Program-made: the position numbers and the translations under genes
In this document: positions 60,309-64,000 of the stretch, piece after piece
Position numbering within the stretch: position 1 is the stretch's first letter
Layout of the letters: each line of letters opens with the position of its first letter
The notes under the pieces: model-generated
The model's input: the letters and a program-made list of their open reading frames with translations, nothing else
The model's database searches: none
What the model was told of the DNA's origin: nothing
Assembly: GCA_932521035.1 (NCBI GenBank)
Contig: OW051497.1
Location: forward strand, 3,658,001 to 3,722,000
Direction: 5' to 3'
DNA from: Oscheius dolichura
Lineage: Eukaryota; Nematoda; Chromadorea; Rhabditida; Rhabditidae
Length of the DNA stretch: 64,000 nt

Positions 60309-62790
60309 CTACATAGCCCAGCTCATCTTACGCCCACCCATGAAAGGATCCATACCACACTCGGGAACTGAATAGGTCCTATGATGGGGATGGGAATGTA
60401 CAAAGCGGGACTGTTCTAACATCTTTTGCTGATTGAACAAAGCTGGGTTCAGGTATTTGTAGAGTTCCTGAGCTTGGGTGGGAGAATGACGAGGTAAATG
60501 TGTCAAAGGCGGCGGTGGAGGGACTACAGGAGGAGCCGGCGCTGCTGGAACTTCTTCTACCTGGAATTATGTGTATTTAAGGACGGTGAATCATTTGCAC
60601 CTGGCGAAAGAACTCGTCCAAATCATCACGTAATTCCGGAAGCGATCCTTTGGTCTGCATCTCATCCAGAAGCGGATGCGTATCCAGCGAGGGGAATGGT
60701 TGTGACATCAAGGAACTATGTAGGGATGCTGCACTCTCAGGGCTGGAGCTGTCAGGGGTGAACATTGATGATTGTGCCTTCATGGGAATCTCTACTTTGA
60801 TTTGAAACTGGAACAAGAACATTTTTACGTAGACAAACGAATCCTACCTGCTCGCATGGGATCGTAAACTGATGTTGTGGAATAAGCGGAATAGGAGCGA
60901 AGGGCTCCTGCTTTATGAATTGGCTGAAGTCACACGTTTGGAAGGGGTCCTGGATGTATCCCGGAGAGACAGGAGACGCGGGACGGTCCTGTATTGCTAG
61001 TTTTCTACGATCTTGTTCTTTGCTCACATGTTCCGAATCGGGTGATTCTGCTTGGTTGGGGAAGGCTGCTGGATATGTGTGACGCATGTTGTAAATCCAC
61101 GAATTGGCTTGCAAAGTTGCAGCTTCCATCTCCCTGCAAATTTATCTTTTAATAGCCAGAGGGCCCTCATTACGTCAGAATCTGATAGTAGCAGTGGAGA
61201 ACATGCCGCACTCTCCTGCCTTCAAACATCTCGGACTGGAAATTCCCTCGAACAGCGAATACAGTATGCAACCAAATCCAATCACCGGAGGCAGTTTGCA
61301 TCCGTATCAACGACAGTATAGAGCCTTCTTTCTCTTGACAAACTGGAATTCTAACATGTTCTATTGATTTCTACAGCTTCTTTTGGATTAAAATTTCTGT
61401 TTTTGTGTGTTTTTCATTCTACACACCTCCACAAATCCGGGGATAATTGACTATCCCAGCCCCCACTGGTCAAGATTAGTATTATTTTCTCTGAACTTCT
61501 TCTAATTGGCTTAGCCCCGAACGAAAACCCCCGCACATGTTCACAGTTATAGAAAAGAACATGACTTGTGCTTCGTCACGCACAGCTAAATTTGACTTCT
61601 CCCCGCTGTACCCTCCTCTACAATGGGGTATGATTAACAAGCCCACAATCTGTCATGAGGTGGAACGGTGTCTGATGTCCAAGTGAGGGGCTTCGAGAAA
61701 TGAAGAGGGATATTTAGGGAGCTATCTTTAACGGAAACGGACTTACGTAATCGGTGTTTGAAGGCGACGTCGTGGACATGCGAGGGATGCACCAGCCGGT
61801 ACCAACTAGTGCCCTCCAGCTCCGAGGGACCGTATCCCAGATGATAGGCACACATGTGGTCGACTTCTTTGAATCGCATATCCAAATAGTGCTGGGAACT
61901 GAATACAGCTGTATTCCCGCTGGCCATTGTCTCGGCATTCTCGGGGTTAATCAAAGGCTGACAATAAGCTGCGAACATTGGTTGAGTCTGTAAATAGACC
62001 GTATTTACCCGATTGCGTAACGTCGCCCACCTGTTGCCCTCCAGTTTCCTGAAGATTTTGATAATATTCCGCGGGATGAATGTATCTCCCTTGTAGAAGA
62101 ATGAACTGAAGATTCATATGAGCTGGATTCGGAGTTGCCCAAACTTTGTGGTACTGTAACTGGCGTTTAGCAGCAGCTCGAGTCAGATTCAAACGACAGA
62201 TAAATACTCTCTCTTCCGGGAAATTGACCGAAAGAGGAGGACCGCTGGCCAGCTCGGCCTGTACGGCGGCATGGTCTCGGCTGTCGACCAAGTCATAGAT
62301 GGAGTCGCCTTGGCACATGATTTCCTCCTGAAGTCCACCGTTTCCCAAGGCGAGAAAACGGAACAAACCACGGAGTGACCAAGGTATTCACTAGCGTTTT
62401 CAGATACGTGGAGCATCTTTCCTGTCCGTGTTAGGAGCAGCATAAATCCTCTAAGAGCTTTTCCAACTTCTATTCCCTTTGGGATGGGCGAGATCGTTTC
62501 AGGAGAGGGTGAAAGAACTAAAACGATTCTTGGATTACTGTAGAGGGGCATAACCAACCATGTTGTAAGTACCGGTGTTTTCTCATATATATACATCCTA
62601 ACGACATAATTTGAAGCTGATACAGCCTGTCTTTAATGGAATCACTGAGCGGGAGAAGGTCCCGCAACCGTTGTATTTCCACATTGATCTGATCCCGTCG
62701 CTGCTTTGAAGCTCCGCGTGTTGACCTGTAAGAGCTTTTGTTAGTCGGTTTTCTCTTTCTTTGCGCCTGTCCGTTGCTCCCCGTACTCCC
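60309..62790 (-). CDS. cky-1: bHLH-PAS transcription factor, NPAS4/dysfusion/CKY-1 type
   Basis: Nuclear bHLH-PAS factor expected to pair with an ARNT-type partner and bind E-box-like sites. On the minus strand: basic region and helix-loop-helix ([50 protein letters not shown]), closest by eye to NPAS4; PAS-A ([41 protein letters not shown]); PAS-B ([33 protein letters not shown]), the start of its end ([12 protein letters not shown]), then an acidic and proline-rich activation part with [17 protein letters not shown] and [15 protein letters not shown]. The stop is at 60309. Two gaps remain: no Met is visible in the open frame upstream of the basic region, so a further 5' exon is needed, and the join from the exon ending near 61745 to the one starting near 61135 is out of phase, so a small exon is probably missed. 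C. elegans CKY-1 is the NPAS4 relative; its role is not shown here. Confidence 0.9.
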
Positions 62791-64000
62791 CTCCGTCGCG
62801 CAAACCCCTCAGGCGCTGCAGTCAGCTGGCTGTCGCGTGGCGATTGCGCAAGCGCTGAGAGAGTCTTACAGTATTGTTGACCCTACAAACTGACCGCCTG
62901 TGACGTAAAATGTTGACTATGTTAATTTCTCCGAGGATATTTGGTCATCGCCCCGAGTGTGCCGACTTAGCAAATACGGTATTCCACGCTGAGCCCCTTG
63001 GGGTCATTGCAGCGTTCCGTAACGAACTCGGGAGAGCCTGGATGACTTTCCAAATGTAAACAAGTCGCACAGAATTATACAGATTCATCTAGTGTGATCT
63101 TCAATGTGATGTGCTATTTAATGTGCTATTTGAGATGGTCACTTTTTACGATAGTCGTCTCCCTTTTCAAAGAGAACAGACTTATCCGGATGACGCAACC
63201 CTTATTCTACCAAAACTCTCTCCTGCAAAATTCGCAAGTCAATGAGGAAATTTAACAGGCAAGACAGAAGTTCGCTTTTTGGTACTACTTTTTCCTCGAA
63301 GTCGAAATGTAACCCGTGCTTTTAAGTGAAGGCCAAGAATACCCTGTCCTATTCTTTCCCGTGCACAGTTTAGACTTTGATTCTGTTTTAAATGAACTGC
63401 GTGGAACTTTTTACGTTTGCGAACACTAGACCGCTGTCCGAAGAGTGAACAGACCCTTTCACCGTGTACTGAACTTTCACTAAATTTTGTTTGCTCGGAA
63501 GTTTCGCCGTCCCCCGGCTATGATCCAGCAAATATTAAAATGAGGTTACTAGGATGGAGGTTAGTCAATCAAAACGGAAGACATACGGTCTTGTTCTCGA
63601 TTGGAAAACAAGACTTTGTATCCTGGTACGAGTCACGCAGAAGCGCTTACGACGAGGAGTGACCACTGCGTGGACGGAGGGCTATTGTTCAAGTGGTAGG
63701 AAGGGGATGTACAGTAGGAACGAAACGATACTCTCCTTAGACCTTATGGAACGATTTAGAGGGGCATAACTAAAGTGGAGATACGGATCAGTAGAGAAGG
63801 AACCTTCAAATTTATATCAAATCAAAGGAACACAGCCAGTTGAGGGGAGAGAGCGAGAAATAGGTTAGAAGCTTTTCAAGTAAAATAGTGATCCAGTTAC
63901 AATATGAGAAGAATTTTGTGAGAAGGAAAAAGAGCGTACAGAATGGGAAGAAAGATTATTAAAAAATAGACAGAATGGGAAAAATGAGTGCGTACCTTTG
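62791..64000. other. Upstream flank of the NPAS4-like gene, no gene seen
   Basis: The first 150 bases are CpG-rich and probably hold a promoter or first exon of the minus-strand bHLH-PAS gene, but no initiator exon could be fixed. The remainder has no supported frame and becomes purine-rich on the plus strand toward the end. Confidence 0.4.

Noticed and set aside
1-64000. Bacterial-type systems: CRISPR arrays, operons, insertion sequences, toxin-antitoxin pairs
   Set aside because: All recognisable genes are spliced animal genes; no direct-repeat arrays or compact unspliced gene strings are seen.

Overview
The window looks like nuclear DNA of a small animal, most probably a nematode. Reasons: genes are cut by many tiny GT-AG introns (mostly about 36-50 nt); several start codons sit a few bases after a TTTCAG-type acceptor, as in spliced-leader trans-splicing; the receptors resemble nematode peptide and chemosensory GPCR classes; and orthologues of C. 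elegans ROL-3/ROS, CKY-1/NPAS4 and a GPA-type G-alpha are present. The genus cannot be fixed from the sequence. Nothing prokaryotic (operons, Shine-Dalgarno sites, CRISPR) is visible.

Layout: 976-2442 (-) a rhodopsin-class neuropeptide receptor; 2.4-13.75 kb no convincing gene; 13752-16716 (+) a complete 16-exon PACS sorting adaptor; 16.7-23.4 kb mostly non-coding with one or two orphan exon candidates; 23464-25820 (+) a second peptide GPCR; 26491-about 36016 (+) a ROS/Sevenless-family receptor tyrosine kinase whose kinase domain lacks the catalytic Asp; 36095-37977 (-) an unrecognised probable nuclear protein, convergent with ROS; 38.3-40753 (+) an unrecognised proline-rich protein ending in a PDZ-ligand-like tail; 41148-42736 (-) a G-protein alpha subunit; 42.7-49.2 kb non-coding, with a C24 tract and tRNA-like boxes; 49252-50606 (-) a third, srsx-like GPCR; 51.85-53.55 kb decayed reading frames; 53.6-59.4 kb mostly empty; 59447-59993 (+) a small secreted six-cysteine protein; 60309-about 62790 (-) a bHLH-PAS factor of the NPAS4/dysfusion/CKY-1 type; 62.8-64 kb non-coding.

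The genes form no operon or cluster with one task. The recurring themes are signalling (three GPCRs, a G-alpha, a ROS-like receptor), membrane traffic (PACS) and transcription (NPAS4-like). The strongest oddity is the ROS homologue: the active-site HRD motif reads YRG, the following Asn is Thr, the glycine loop is gone and the activation-loop tyrosine cluster is lost, although the fold-defining residues and the full ectodomain are kept. It is best read as a receptor pseudokinase. Gene models were built by eye from splice phases and reading frames; exon edges in ROS and NPAS4 are partly approximate.
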